From positions 1 through 64,000 of the forward strand of contig JAHEZQ010000012.1 in assembly GCA_023250955.1 (NCBI GenBank): a DNA stretch of 64,000 nucleotides, read 5' to 3'. Source of the stretch: Melioribacter sp. GTDB taxonomy: Bacteria > Bacteroidota > Ignavibacteria > Ignavibacteriales > Melioribacteraceae. The notes beneath the pieces are model-generated. The model saw only the letters and a list, made by a program, of their open reading frames with translations, made no database searches and had not been told where the DNA came from. This document shows, piece after piece, positions 17,756 to 27,253 of the stretch (its first letter is position 1; every line of letters begins with the position of its first letter). Both the position numbers and the translations under genes were made by a program.

Positions 17756-18610
17756 TTGAAAATCACAAAACAATACACCAATAGAGAAAGTCAATCATTA
17801 GATAAATATCTTCAAGAAATTGGTAAAGTAGATCTATTAACACCGGATGAAGAAATTGAATTAGCAATAAGAATAAGAAAAAATGATTCGTTAGCATTGG
17901 AAAAATTAGTAAAAGCAAATTTACGTTTTGTTGTTTCGGTTGCTAAACAATATCAGAATCAAGGACTCTCGCTTGGCGATTTGATCAATGAAGGAAATTT
18001 AGGGTTGATCAAAGCCGCAAAAAGATTTGATGAAACACGCGGATTCAAATTTATTTCCTATGCTGTTTGGTGGATACGTCAATCTATTCTTCAAGCATTG
18101 GCTGAACAATCACGTATTGTTCGTCTACCATTAAATAGAGTTGGTGCATTGAACAAGATTGGTAAAGCTTATAGCAATCTTGAGCAAGAATATGAACGTG
18201 AACCGAATGCACACGAACTTGCACAAGAACTTGATATGGATATAAGTGAAGTTTCAGATACATTAAAAATTGCGGGACGTGCAGTCTCAATGGATGCTCC
18301 ATTTAATCAAGGTGAAGAAAACCGGCTTCTTGATATTCTTGAAAATGATGAACAGCCGTCGCCGGATTTCACTTTAATGTCGGAATCTCTTAGAAATGAA
18401 ATTGAACGGGCGCTTTCAACCCTTTCAGAAAGAGAAGCAGAAGTAATTAAGCTTTACTTTGGACTTAATAAAGAACATTCACTTACACTCGAAGAGATTG
18501 GTGAAAAATTTAATCTTACGCGCGAGCGCGTTCGTCAGATAAAAGAAAAAGCAATTAGAAGATTACGCCACGCATCTCGCAGTAAAAATCTAAGATCTTA
18601 CCTAGGTTGA
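17756..18610 (+). CDS. rpoD: Primary sigma-70 factor RpoD, short form
   Basis: RpoD directs RNA polymerase to housekeeping promoters. The 284-aa protein has region 1.2 ([20 protein letters not shown]), region 2 ([20 protein letters not shown], then [16 protein letters not shown]), region 3, and region 4.2 ([20 protein letters not shown]). Region 1.1 is missing, as is usual for Bacteroidota/Chlorobi primary sigma factors. The start is TTG at 17756 behind GGGAGA. It lies 14 nt after the BMC-P pair and overlaps the reading frame of the next gene. Confidence 0.94.
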   Translation: MKITKQYTNRESQSLDKYLQEIGKVDLLTPDEEIELAIRIRKNDSLALEKLVKANLRFVVSVAKQYQNQGLSLGDLINEGNLGLIKAAKRFDETRGFKFISYAVWWIRQSILQALAEQSRIVRLPLNRVGALNKIGKAYSNLEQEYEREPNAHELAQELDMDISEVSDTLKIAGRAVSMDAPFNQGEENRLLDILENDEQPSPDFTLMSESLRNEIERALSTLSEREAEVIKLYFGLNKEHSLTLEEIGEKFNLTRERVRQIKEKAIRRLRHASRSKNLRSYLG

Positions 18611-18618
18611 TATTGCCT

Positions 18619-19329
18619 ATGAATATATTTTACAGATTTTTCAAAAAAATAATTTGTACAATTCTTGTATTTATGATCTTCAGCGGTTGTTCTTCCTCCT
18701 CAAGTTCACAAAGATTTAAGCAAAGTAAAGGTGAGAGAAACAGTAATTCAAATCCAAGATTCGAATCTACCGACACAACAAAACGATCTTCGCGTACGAA
18801 ACCTAAAAACGAAAGAATTGTTTTTAATGATTTACCTGCAGATACTTCAGAAGAATTTGATGAAATACCGGTTGAAGAAAACCCCGTTGATAAAACAAAT
18901 TTTGTAGCTCATTTTGAAAAATTAAAAACATTCAATGTTGCTCTTACACCACGTGAAAAAGTTTTGTTCGAAGTAATTAAATATTTAGAAACTCCTTACA
19001 AATACGGCGGCAACACACAAAAGGGAATGGATTGCTCAGCATTTACCTTACTGGTTTATCAAAATTCTCTTGCAATCGAAATTCCACGTTCTGCCCGTGA
19101 ACAATATTCTACTGGAGAAAAAGTTTCTCAGGATGAATTGAAATTTGGTGATCTGGTTTTCTTCAATACAACAAAACGCTCATTCCCCGGCCATGTTGGT
19201 ATTTATCTTGGTGAGAATCAATTTGTGCATGCAAGCCGGTCTTTGGGTGTTACGGTTTCCTCTCTTGAAGATGCTTATTACAAGAAACGATTTGTGGGTG
19301 CAAGACGTGTTGAAACAATAGCAGAATAA
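18619..19329 (+). CDS. NlpC/P60 family lipoprotein, putative cell-wall endopeptidase
   Basis: NlpC/P60 enzymes are papain-like cysteine peptidases that cut peptidoglycan stems. From ATG 18619 the protein is 236 aa with a lipoprotein signal ending MIFSGC (lipid Cys24), a Ser-rich charged linker to about residue 110, and a C-terminal NlpC/P60 domain with Cys139 (GMDCSAF) and His192 (PGHVGIYLG). The frame also opens at a TTG overlapping the rpoD stop (18607), but the ATG fits the signal peptide better. It probably acts on the periplasmic face of the outer or inner membrane. Confidence 0.88.
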   Translation: MNIFYRFFKKIICTILVFMIFSGCSSSSSSQRFKQSKGERNSNSNPRFESTDTTKRSSRTKPKNERIVFNDLPADTSEEFDEIPVEENPVDKTNFVAHFEKLKTFNVALTPREKVLFEVIKYLETPYKYGGNTQKGMDCSAFTLLVYQNSLAIEIPRSAREQYSTGEKVSQDELKFGDLVFFNTTKRSFPGHVGIYLGENQFVHASRSLGVTVSSLEDAYYKKRFVGARRVETIAE

Positions 19330-19443
19330 TAACACCATTATTTAGACCATTCTTTACCACTCAAATCTCACTAATAACTTCGTTGATAATAAAACCATAT
19401 TCTCTTAATTTGACAATGCAAACAAAAATCTATTGGAGTTAAA

Positions 19444-20835
19444 ATGGAATACAGAATTGAAACTGATACTATGGGAGAAATGAAAGTCCCGGTTGATAAG
19501 TATTATGGTGCACAGACTGCAAGATCGTTAATGAATTTTAAAATTGGAGGAGAGAGATTTCCTGCTGAGATGATACGGGCAATTGGTATTGTAAAAAAAG
19601 CTGCAGCAATCACAAACAATGAATTAGGTGCTTTACCTAAAGACAAACTTGATTTGATTGTAAAGGCAGCCGATGAAGTTATTGAAGGAAAATTGAATGA
19701 TCATTTTCCGTTGGTTGTTTGGCAAACCGGAAGCGGTACTCAGACAAACATGAATGCAAACGAAGTTATTTCCAACCGTGCTATTGAAATGGCGGGAGGA
19801 GTTATGGGAAGTAAAAAACCGATCCATCCTAATGATGATGTGAATAAAGCACAATCCACTAATGATGCTTTCCCGACATCAATCCATGTTGCAGCGGTTG
19901 AAGAAATTCACCGTAGATTAATTCCGATGGTAACAAAATTGCGCGATTCATTAGATGCAAAAGCAAAAGAGTTTAAAGACATAATTAAAATCGGCAGAAC
20001 ACATTTAATGGACGCAACTCCTCTTACCCTTGGTCATGAATTCTCCGGCTATGCGCAGCAATTAACAAACGGATTAGCACGCATCAGTGATTCATTAAAA
20101 AGATTATATGAAATTCCTCTAGGCGGAACTGCTGTCGGTACAGGATTAAATGCTCATCCGGATTATGCTGTAAAAGTTGCTGAAACAATTTCTAAGTTGA
20201 CCGGAAAACAATTCAAAACTGCACCGAATAAATTTGAAGCAATGGCTGCAAAAGATGCTTTAGTTGAAATAAGCGGAGTGTTAAAAACACTTGGTGCTTC
20301 GTTACTAAAAATATCAAATGATATCCGCTGGCTTGGTTCCGGACCAAGATGCGGAATTGGTGAAATCTCTTTACCTGAAAACGAACCCGGCAGTTCAATA
20401 ATGCCAGGGAAAGTAAATCCAACACAATCTGAAGCGATGACAATGGTTTGTGCGCAAGTATTTGGAAATGATGTAACTATAAACATTGCAGGTTCAAGTG
20501 GAAATTTTGAATTGAATGTATTTATGCCGGTTATAGCATTCAACGTTCTTCAATCCATAAAATTAATTGCTGATGCTTGTGAAAGTTTTAGTGAACACTG
20601 CGTTGAAGGTATTACAGCCAATGAAATCAATATCAAGAGACACCTCGAAAATTCATTAATGCTGGTTACTTCCTTAAATCCGGTAATTGGTTACGATAAT
20701 GCGGCAAAAGTTGCAAAGAAAGCTCACAAAGAAAACAAAACTTTGAAAGAAGCTGTACTTGAACTGGGTCTTTTATCAGCAGAAAAATTTGATGAAGTTG
20801 TTCGCCCAGAAAAAATGATTGGTACAAAAAAATAA
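19444..20835 (+). CDS. fumC: Class II fumarate hydratase
   Basis: FumC interconverts fumarate and malate in the TCA cycle without an iron-sulfur cluster. The 463-aa protein has the superfamily signature [17 protein letters not shown] (from about residue 316), [19 protein letters not shown], and [20 protein letters not shown], which together separate FumC from aspartase and argininosuccinate lyase. ATG start behind TTGGAG. It is monocistronic by spacing, with a palindrome just downstream. Confidence 0.94.
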   Translation: MEYRIETDTMGEMKVPVDKYYGAQTARSLMNFKIGGERFPAEMIRAIGIVKKAAAITNNELGALPKDKLDLIVKAADEVIEGKLNDHFPLVVWQTGSGTQTNMNANEVISNRAIEMAGGVMGSKKPIHPNDDVNKAQSTNDAFPTSIHVAAVEEIHRRLIPMVTKLRDSLDAKAKEFKDIIKIGRTHLMDATPLTLGHEFSGYAQQLTNGLARISDSLKRLYEIPLGGTAVGTGLNAHPDYAVKVAETISKLTGKQFKTAPNKFEAMAAKDALVEISGVLKTLGASLLKISNDIRWLGSGPRCGIGEISLPENEPGSSIMPGKVNPTQSEAMTMVCAQVFGNDVTINIAGSSGNFELNVFMPVIAFNVLQSIKLIADACESFSEHCVEGITANEINIKRHLENSLMLVTSLNPVIGYDNAAKVAKKAHKENKTLKEAVLELGLLSAEKFDEVVRPEKMIGTKK

Positions 20836-20843
20836 TATTTTAA

Positions 20844-20871
20844 GTAGGGGCAACTCGCGAGTTGTCCCTAC
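20844..20871 (+). repeat. 28-bp near-perfect palindrome (REP-like or terminator)
   Basis: GTAGGGGCAACTCG is followed directly by CGAGTTGTCCCTAC, its reverse complement apart from one G-U-compatible position. It lies 9 nt after fumC. No T tract follows, so it is not a classical intrinsic terminator. GC content is much higher than in the flanks, which suggests a dispersed palindromic repeat; copies elsewhere in this window were not seen. Confidence 0.6.
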
Positions 20872-20881
20872 GAATTAAACA

Positions 20882-21181
20882 ATGAAACATTTGAATAAAA
20901 ATATTTTCTTATTGTTTATTTTTTTCATCTTATCAATATCATGCTCATCACTAGAATCCGAAGTTAAGGTTACAACTGGAACAGTAAAATATATTTCTCT
21001 TGAAGACGGATTTTACGGAATCACAACGGAGGATAATAAAAATCTTGACCCGCTTAACCTTTCAAAAGAATTTCAAGTTGACGGTAAACGAATCTCCTTT
21101 AAGTATGTTGAAAAAAAAGAAATGGCAAGCTTTCATATGTGGGGAATAATTGTAGAAATTATTGAAATTAGAACTCTGTAG
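20882..21181 (+). CDS. Small hypothetical lipoprotein
   Basis: The 99-residue product has a lipoprotein signal with a hydrophobic core and lipobox ending SISC (Cys21). The mature part is short and beta-rich: TGTVKYISLEDGFYGITTED, a DPLNL segment, and MASFHMWGIIVEIIEI at the C terminus. The domain looks like a small conserved beta-barrel of unknown function. It is likely anchored in the outer or inner membrane facing the periplasm. No function is claimed. Confidence 0.7.
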   Translation: MKHLNKNIFLLFIFFILSISCSSLESEVKVTTGTVKYISLEDGFYGITTEDNKNLDPLNLSKEFQVDGKRISFKYVEKKEMASFHMWGIIVEIIEIRTL

Positions 21182-21228
21182 AAATTATATATTCAATTCA
21201 AGAAATTAAATCCTATTCCGGACCAAAA

Positions 21229-22053
21229 ATGAAAATTGCATTAATCCAGCAGAGAACATCAAACGGTAAAGACAATAATATTCAAAAAGGAGTTAATGCG
21301 CTTAGAGAAGCCGCATCACTTGGTGCAAAAATAATTTGTTTTTCAGAATTAGCATTTACGGCATTCTTCCCACAAAAATCATCAAACACAAAAGCAAAAG
21401 ATGAAGCGGAATCTATTCCGGGGTTCACAACAGAAATATTTTCACGTCTTGCTAAAGAACTAGAAGTTGTTGTTATTCTAAATATATATGAAAAGGATGG
21501 CGTTAATAAATATGATTCATCTCCTGTAATTGATGCGGACGGAAAAATATTAGGTACAACACGAATGATTCACATAACCGACTACGCATGTTTTCATGAG
21601 AAAGAATATTACACTCCGGGAAATTCAGGTGCACCGGTGTATAAAACTAAGTATGGTAATATTGGTGTAGCAATTTGTTATGACCGGCATTATCCCGAAT
21701 ACATGAGAGCATTAGCTTTGAATGGCGCTGAGATTGTATTTATTCCGCAAGCCGGATCTGTTGGCGAATGGCCTGAAGGGTTATATGAAGCTGAGATGAG
21801 AGTTGCCGCTTTTCAGAACGGATATTTTACCGCATTATGTAATCGTGTCGGCGAAGAAGAATGTTTAACTTTCTCAGGTGAATCATTTGTATGTAATCCG
21901 GAAGGAGAGGTTATTGCTCGTGCAGGTTTGGAGTCGGAAGAGATTTTGATTTGCGATATTGATTTGAATGAATGTGAAAAGTCTCATGCAAAAAGATTAT
22001 TCATAAGGGATCGAAGACCGGAATTATATGTTGAATGGTTTAACAAAAAATAA
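21229..22053 (+). CDS. Carbon-nitrogen hydrolase (nitrilase superfamily amidase)
   Basis: This family hydrolyses amide or carbamoyl C-N bonds with a Glu-Lys-Cys triad. The 274-aa protein shows Glu40 (CFSELAF), Lys125 (FHEKEYYTPG) and Cys150 (GVAICYDRHYPE), so it should be active. The length and the RHYPE segment resemble N-carbamoylputrescine amidase and beta-ureidopropionase-like members, but the substrate cannot be fixed from sequence alone. No polyamine genes are nearby. Confidence 0.85.
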   Translation: MKIALIQQRTSNGKDNNIQKGVNALREAASLGAKIICFSELAFTAFFPQKSSNTKAKDEAESIPGFTTEIFSRLAKELEVVVILNIYEKDGVNKYDSSPVIDADGKILGTTRMIHITDYACFHEKEYYTPGNSGAPVYKTKYGNIGVAICYDRHYPEYMRALALNGAEIVFIPQAGSVGEWPEGLYEAEMRVAAFQNGYFTALCNRVGEEECLTFSGESFVCNPEGEVIARAGLESEEILICDIDLNECEKSHAKRLFIRDRRPELYVEWFNKK

Positions 22054-22077
22054 ATTCTAAAAACTAAGAGTCACATT

Positions 22078-22737
22078 ATGAATCTAGACGGCATAATTTC
22101 TTTATTGATAGCGTGTATTGAGTTACTCTACATTATTAATCTTCTGATTTTTGCTGAGAAGAATCTGATTAACAAACTTGTCATCGGGATAATTTCTCTT
22201 TTATTTGGTTATCAGTTCATCGAGTTCTTGATTTGTTTTGTTGGTTTGCAGAACCAAATATTTATCTATCTCGCTTTCTTGGATATATCACTTCTTCCGC
22301 CGCTTGGATTGTACATTGTAATTAAATTCTCTGCAAAAGAATCTCAGTACACTAAACTTATTTTCATTCCGGCATTATTTTTCATCATTTATTATCCTTT
22401 TGTTATTGATCAATTCGCAGTAACAAAATGCACGGTGCTCTATGCATCCTATCATTATCCGCTTGGAGAGTTGTATGGAATTTTTTATTACCTGCCGATT
22501 ATTTTCTCAATGATCATTCTAAACAAGAAGTGGGGAGCCGAAACCGATCCGCTCCAGAAAACTCTCACTCGTACTTTTCTGTTCGGATATCTTTTCACAT
22601 TCATTCCGTCAATGATTCTTGCGATCGCGATCCCTACATTCTTAACAGCTGTTGATAGTCTATTATGTAAGCTTGCGTTTATTTTTGCATCATTTTTAAT
22701 GATCTTTGTACTGAAAAATAAAACTATAACTAAATAG
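22078..22737 (+). CDS. Hypothetical integral membrane protein, about seven TM segments
   Basis: The 219-residue protein consists almost entirely of about seven hydrophobic helices separated by short loops; the N-terminal segment runs LDGIISLLIACIELLYIINL. No soluble domain and no recognised motif is present. It begins with ATG 24 nt after the amidase gene and ends 6 nt before the next ORF, so the three may be cotranscribed. Seven-helix membrane sensor domains have a similar layout, but no output domain is attached. Function unknown. Confidence 0.65.
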   Translation: MNLDGIISLLIACIELLYIINLLIFAEKNLINKLVIGIISLLFGYQFIEFLICFVGLQNQIFIYLAFLDISLLPPLGLYIVIKFSAKESQYTKLIFIPALFFIIYYPFVIDQFAVTKCTVLYASYHYPLGELYGIFYYLPIIFSMIILNKKWGAETDPLQKTLTRTFLFGYLFTFIPSMILAIAIPTFLTAVDSLLCKLAFIFASFLMIFVLKNKTITK

Positions 22738-22743
22738 GTTTTT

Positions 22744-23070
22744 TTGGAAACCATACTAAATATTTATCTAATCATCGATAGTAATTTCGTTACAGCTTTC
22801 AAAGCTAAGTCATATCAAATGGAAGGAAGTGACGAAGAAAAAATTAAATTTCTAAAAGAACGTGCCAAGGAAGATCTAGGTACTTCATTTCATTTTAATG
22901 CACCTCAAAATAAGAATGGCGGATTCATGCCATACAAAAAATTTTCCAAGATCGAATCGCAAGGATTACAATACAAATTGTTCGAGGAGATATTTGAAAA
23001 ATTCCGCGTACCGGAGAAACCACTTATCTGTGTAACTCCTGTTGTTAATGGAGAAGTTTGGGCAAAATAG
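22744..23070 (+). CDS. Hypothetical 108-aa protein
   Basis: No family was recognised. The start is uncertain: TTG at 22744 gives 108 aa, while an internal ATG at the MEGSDEEKIKF segment would give about 83 aa. The protein is soluble, charged, and has a helical middle (KIKFLKERAKEDLGTSFHFN), an aromatic segment with GGFMPYKKFSKIESQGLQYK, and a proline-containing end (RVPEKPLICVTPVV). It follows the membrane protein by 6 nt. Confidence 0.5.
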   Translation: METILNIYLIIDSNFVTAFKAKSYQMEGSDEEKIKFLKERAKEDLGTSFHFNAPQNKNGGFMPYKKFSKIESQGLQYKLFEEIFEKFRVPEKPLICVTPVVNGEVWAK

Positions 23071-23189
23071 GTAAACTAAAATAGACCGCTTATCCTTAAA
23101 TCATATCATAATTAATCTTAATCATAAATCTTTATTGCATTTTAAGTGACCTCAAATTATTTTGAACTGCAACTTAATAGGAGAGATCA

Positions 23190-25013
23190 ATGCCAATTTA
23201 TAAAGACTTCAAAACTATTTCGCAACTTTTTCAAATCATTACTCAAGACCTTGGAAAAGGCAAGGAAAGACCTTTATTAAAATATAAAGCTAACGATCAG
23301 TGGTTGGGAATTAAGTATGATGAAGTTTACAGAGACACAGAAAATTTTGCGTTAGGTTTAGCTTCCCTTGGAGTTAAACGAAATGATAAAGTAGCAATTA
23401 TTGCTGAGAACCGTCCCGAGTGGGTTTATTCCGATATGGCAATTCTTGGCCTTGGCGGTTGTGATGTTCCTCTATATCCAATCTCAACTTCGGAAACAAT
23501 AGAGTTTTGTCTAAACAATTCTGAATCAGTGGGAATTGTTGTATCAAATAAGTTTCAGTTGAATAAAGTTTTGAAAGTGAGGAATGAATGTAAAACTCTT
23601 CGGTTCATTGTTGTAATGAATAATGAAGAGAAAGGAACCGAAAGAGATGTTTCTAGTTTTTCAGATGTTCAATCAAAAGGGATGGAGTTCGGAAAAAGCC
23701 ATCCAAATTATTTTAGAGAAAGTTGTAAACTAACTCAAGAGAATGAACTCTGTACAATTATTTACACATCCGGCACAACCGGTGTACCGAAAGGCGTAAT
23801 GCTTACTCATAAAAATATTGTATCTAACATTAAAGCAGCACACGAAATTTTTGATATTGGTGAAAGCGATATATTCTTATCATTCCTTCCGCTTTGCCAC
23901 ATCTTTGAAAGAATGGGCGGATACTATACTGCCTTCTCTTGCGGCGCTACAATTGCCTATGCTGAAAGTATTGAAAAAATAGCGAGCAACATGGAAGATA
24001 TTCATCCTACGATAATGACTGCGGTTCCGCGTCTTTTTGAACGAATGTACAGCAAGATTAAACGTAATGTTGAAACACAGCCGGAGAAAAAACAAAAAAT
24101 ATTTAATTGGGCAATCGAAATTGGAAAAGAATTTTGTGTTGCTAAAAAATCCGGTCATCCGGTTCCGATCTTCCTTTCTCTTAAAAGAAAACTGGCCGAT
24201 AAACTTGTCTTTCATAAATTAAGAGCTAAGACAGGTGGACAATTGCGTTTCTTTATTTCAGGAGGGGCTGCACTTGCCCGAGAGTTAGGATTATTTTTTG
24301 AATCTGCCGGTATTTTAATTATCGAAGGATTCGGTTTGACTGAGTCGTCTCCTGTAATTGCTGCAAACAGAGTAAACGATTATAAATTTGGAACTGTTGG
24401 CAAACCAATGCCGGGTGTAGAAATAAAAATTGCAAAGGATGGTGAGATTCTTGCGTACGGTCCTAACATTATGCAAGGTTATTATAAGAACAAAAAAGAA
24501 ACAGAGGAAACAATCAAAGACGGCTGGCTCTACACAGGTGATATAGGTGTATTTGATGCCGAAGGATTTTTAATTATTACTGATAGAAAAAAACATTTGT
24601 TCAAAACATCGGGTGGAAAATATATTGCACCAACACCAATTGAGAACATGTTCTTAGCCAGCAAATATATTGATCAATTTATTTTGATCGGCGACCGCAG
24701 AATGTTTTTAAGCGCATTAATTGTACCGGATTATGATGCATTAAAAGAATATGCAGATGCAAATAGAATTCAATACAAATCAATTAATGATCTGGTAGAG
24801 ATGAAACAGATCTATGAACTGCTTGATAAAGAACTCGATGTATTCCAAAAGAAACTTGCCAACTTTGAACGCGTTCGCAAGTTTGCAATTCTTGATAAAC
24901 CGTTTACGATCGAAACCGGTGAGCTTACACCTTCGCTTAAAATAAAACGTAAAGTTGTTGAAGAACGTTACAAGGATTTGATTGAAGATATGTACAAAGG
25001 TTTGGAAGGATAA
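23190..25013 (+). CDS. AMP-dependent acyl-CoA synthetase (long-chain fatty acid CoA ligase type)
   Basis: This enzyme family activates fatty acids with ATP and CoA. The 607-residue protein has the AMP-binding P-loop TIIYTSGTTGVPKGVMLTHK, the FISGGAAL and GFGLTESSP adenylate motifs, GWLYTGDIG, and the hinge TDRKKHLFKTSGGKYIAP. Length and the KTSGGKY hinge match FadD15-like long-chain ligases. ATG start behind AGGAGAGA. A long hairpin follows the stop, so it is likely monocistronic. Confidence 0.9.
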   Translation: MPIYKDFKTISQLFQIITQDLGKGKERPLLKYKANDQWLGIKYDEVYRDTENFALGLASLGVKRNDKVAIIAENRPEWVYSDMAILGLGGCDVPLYPISTSETIEFCLNNSESVGIVVSNKFQLNKVLKVRNECKTLRFIVVMNNEEKGTERDVSSFSDVQSKGMEFGKSHPNYFRESCKLTQENELCTIIYTSGTTGVPKGVMLTHKNIVSNIKAAHEIFDIGESDIFLSFLPLCHIFERMGGYYTAFSCGATIAYAESIEKIASNMEDIHPTIMTAVPRLFERMYSKIKRNVETQPEKKQKIFNWAIEIGKEFCVAKKSGHPVPIFLSLKRKLADKLVFHKLRAKTGGQLRFFISGGAALARELGLFFESAGILIIEGFGLTESSPVIAANRVNDYKFGTVGKPMPGVEIKIAKDGEILAYGPNIMQGYYKNKKETEETIKDGWLYTGDIGVFDAEGFLIITDRKKHLFKTSGGKYIAPTPIENMFLASKYIDQFILIGDRRMFLSALIVPDYDALKEYADANRIQYKSINDLVEMKQIYELLDKELDVFQKKLANFERVRKFAILDKPFTIETGELTPSLKIKRKVVEERYKDLIEDMYKGLEG

Positions 25014-25021
25014 AATTATGC

Positions 25022-25069
25022 TATTCTTGCTCTCGGTCTTGTATTCATTATGGATTGAGAGCAAGAATA
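25022..25069 (+). terminator. Long inverted repeat after the acyl-CoA synthetase, terminator-like
   Basis: TATTCTTGCTCTC (25022-25034) is the exact reverse complement of GAGAGCAAGAATA (25057-25069), giving a 13-bp stem that can be extended inward by wobble pairs around a loop of about 12-22 nt. It begins 9 nt after the stop codon. The downstream T run is interrupted (TTTCATTC), so it may end or stabilise the transcript rather than act as a classical terminator. Confidence 0.5.
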
Positions 25070-25142
25070 TTTCATTCTGCAAATCCTTTCTCTTATTTTT
25101 CTTATATTTACCCGCAAATAAACCACAATGTTGAGTTAAATC

Positions 25143-27185
25143 TTGGCTAAGGAAAAAGTTTTAGTTACTTCAGCACTACCGTATGCAAATGGAAATATTC
25201 ATCTTGGGCACTTAAGCGGTGCTTATCTGCCGGCTGATATTTACGTACGTTATAAAAGATTGAACGGCGATGATATTCTTTACATTTGCGGTTCCGATGA
25301 ACATGGTGTGCCAATTACAATTACAGCAGATAAAGAAAAGGTTACTCCAAAAGAAGTTATTGACAGATTTCATAATGCCAACAAATCCGCCTTCGAAAAA
25401 TTTGGAATGAGTTTTGACATTTACTCTCGTACGAGTTTGCCAATTCACCATGAAACTGCTCAATCTTTTTTCAAATCATTCTATGATCAAGGAATTCTTG
25501 TAGAGAAGAAAACGATGCAATTCTACGATGAAAAAGTAAAAATGTTTTTACCGGATCGTTACGTAGAAGGAACTTGTCCGCGTTGTGGAAATGAAGAAGC
25601 CCGAAGCGATGAATGTGAAAAATGCGGTTCACTTTATGATCCGTCTGAATTGAAAAATCCAAAGAGTAAGATCAGCGGAGAAACACCTGTATTGAAAGAA
25701 ACATCACATTATTTTTTCCCTTTAGGAAAATATCAGGATCGGTTAAAAAAATATATTGATGAGATGAATGAAAAATATGGATGGAAAGACAACGTTCTTA
25801 ATTATTGTCGAGGATGGTTCAACGATGGTTTGAAAGACCGCGCAATAACCCGTGACCTTGACTGGGGTGTTAAAGTTCCGTTGGACGGAGTGGATAACAA
25901 AGTTCTTTATGTTTGGTTTGAAGCCGTTCTTGGTTATATCTCTGCTACAAAAGAATTATCGCATCAGCGTAGTGAACCGGATTTGTGGAAAGAATACTGG
26001 CAAGGTAAAGACACAAAGTATATTGCGTTCATCGGAAAAGATAATGTAGTATTTCACACTATCATTTTTCCAGCAATACTAATGGCATGGAACGATGCTA
26101 ATAAAGACAAATTTATTTTACCACAGAATGTTCCCGCAAATGAATTCCTAAATTTTGAAGGGAAGAAATTTTCTAAAAGTCGCGGATGGGGGATTGATCT
26201 TGATGAATTTTTACAATTATTTCCTGCCGATCTTCTTCGTTATACTCTTGCTGCTAATCTTCCGGAAAATAAGGACACAGACTTTTTCTGGAAAGAATTT
26301 CAATCGCGTACTAATGGTGAACTAGCGGATATTCTCGGAAACTTTGTGAACCGGACATTTACTTTTGCCCACAAACATTTTGATGGTAAGGTTCCTGAAA
26401 GAAATAAACTGCAAAAAATTGACGAAGAGATGCTTGATTATCTAAAATCTCAACCTCAAAAGATCGCAGATTTAATTGAACGCTTTAAGATTAAAGACGC
26501 TGTTTTCGAAATGATGAACCTAGCCCGTGCAGGCAACAAATATTTTAACGATTCAGAGCCATGGGTAACTTCAAAGAGAAATAAAGAGCAATGCGCAACA
26601 ACAATCAATATTTGCTTGAACACAATTTATACTCTCGGAGTAATTTTTGAACCGGTAATTCCCAATACTAGTGTGAAGATTTTGAAAATGCTGAATGCAC
26701 GGCCGACGGAATGGTCAAAATCCGGAAATTCAATTTTACATCAGGGACAAAAAATTAATGAAGCTGAAATTTTATTCACAAAAATTGAAGATAAAGTGAT
26801 TGAAGAACAGATTAATAAACTCGAACCAATGGCAGATAAGCCAATAGAATCAATAGAGGAAATTACTATTGATGAATTCAAACGGTTAAAATTAAAAGTG
26901 GCAAAAATTATTGCTGCCGAAAACGTCAAGAAAAGTGATAAGCTTCTTAAACTTCAGATTGATTTAGGCAGTGAACAGCGTCAATTAGTTGCCGGAATTG
27001 CTAAAAGCTATAAACCTGAAGAGCTTATTGGTAAAAAAGTTTTAATTGTTGCTAATCTTAAAGCTGCAAAATTATTCGGAATAGAATCACAAGGAATGAT
27101 CTTAGCAGTTGATACTCCGGAAGAGGGAAAAGTAAAGATCATTGAAATTGACGAAGCGATCGAACTTGGCAAAACAGCTAAATAA
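25143..27185 (+). CDS. metG: Methionyl-tRNA synthetase
   Basis: MetG charges tRNA-Met. The 680-aa protein has the class I signature HLGH (residues 20-23), a zinc knuckle with C145, C148, C158 and C161, and the KMSKS equivalent KFSKS (342-346). A C-terminal tRNA-binding OB-fold domain (about 577-680, FKRLKLKVAKIIAAENVKKS) is fused, as in many bacteria. The start is TTG at 25143 because AKEKVLVTSALPYANG is the conserved N terminus. Confidence 0.95.
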   Translation: MAKEKVLVTSALPYANGNIHLGHLSGAYLPADIYVRYKRLNGDDILYICGSDEHGVPITITADKEKVTPKEVIDRFHNANKSAFEKFGMSFDIYSRTSLPIHHETAQSFFKSFYDQGILVEKKTMQFYDEKVKMFLPDRYVEGTCPRCGNEEARSDECEKCGSLYDPSELKNPKSKISGETPVLKETSHYFFPLGKYQDRLKKYIDEMNEKYGWKDNVLNYCRGWFNDGLKDRAITRDLDWGVKVPLDGVDNKVLYVWFEAVLGYISATKELSHQRSEPDLWKEYWQGKDTKYIAFIGKDNVVFHTIIFPAILMAWNDANKDKFILPQNVPANEFLNFEGKKFSKSRGWGIDLDEFLQLFPADLLRYTLAANLPENKDTDFFWKEFQSRTNGELADILGNFVNRTFTFAHKHFDGKVPERNKLQKIDEEMLDYLKSQPQKIADLIERFKIKDAVFEMMNLARAGNKYFNDSEPWVTSKRNKEQCATTINICLNTIYTLGVIFEPVIPNTSVKILKMLNARPTEWSKSGNSILHQGQKINEAEILFTKIEDKVIEEQINKLEPMADKPIESIEEITIDEFKRLKLKVAKIIAAENVKKSDKLLKLQIDLGSEQRQLVAGIAKSYKPEELIGKKVLIVANLKAAKLFGIESQGMILAVDTPEEGKVKIIEIDEAIELGKTAK

Positions 27186-27253
27186 TTTTCATGAATGATT
27201 TGAAGATTATTCTGGCTCAGTATTTTATTAATATCAACTTATGAAGAATTACC

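Noticed and set aside
20163-20543. Antisense open frame of 126 codons inside fumC
   Set aside because: It lies fully inside a clear fumarase gene on the other strand, has no ribosome site or recognisable domain, and its composition follows from the sense codons.
25022-25069. Long hairpin after the acyl-CoA synthetase as a small RNA gene
   Set aside because: It starts 9 nt after a stop codon, has no separate promoter pattern, and is explained more simply as a 3' end structure.
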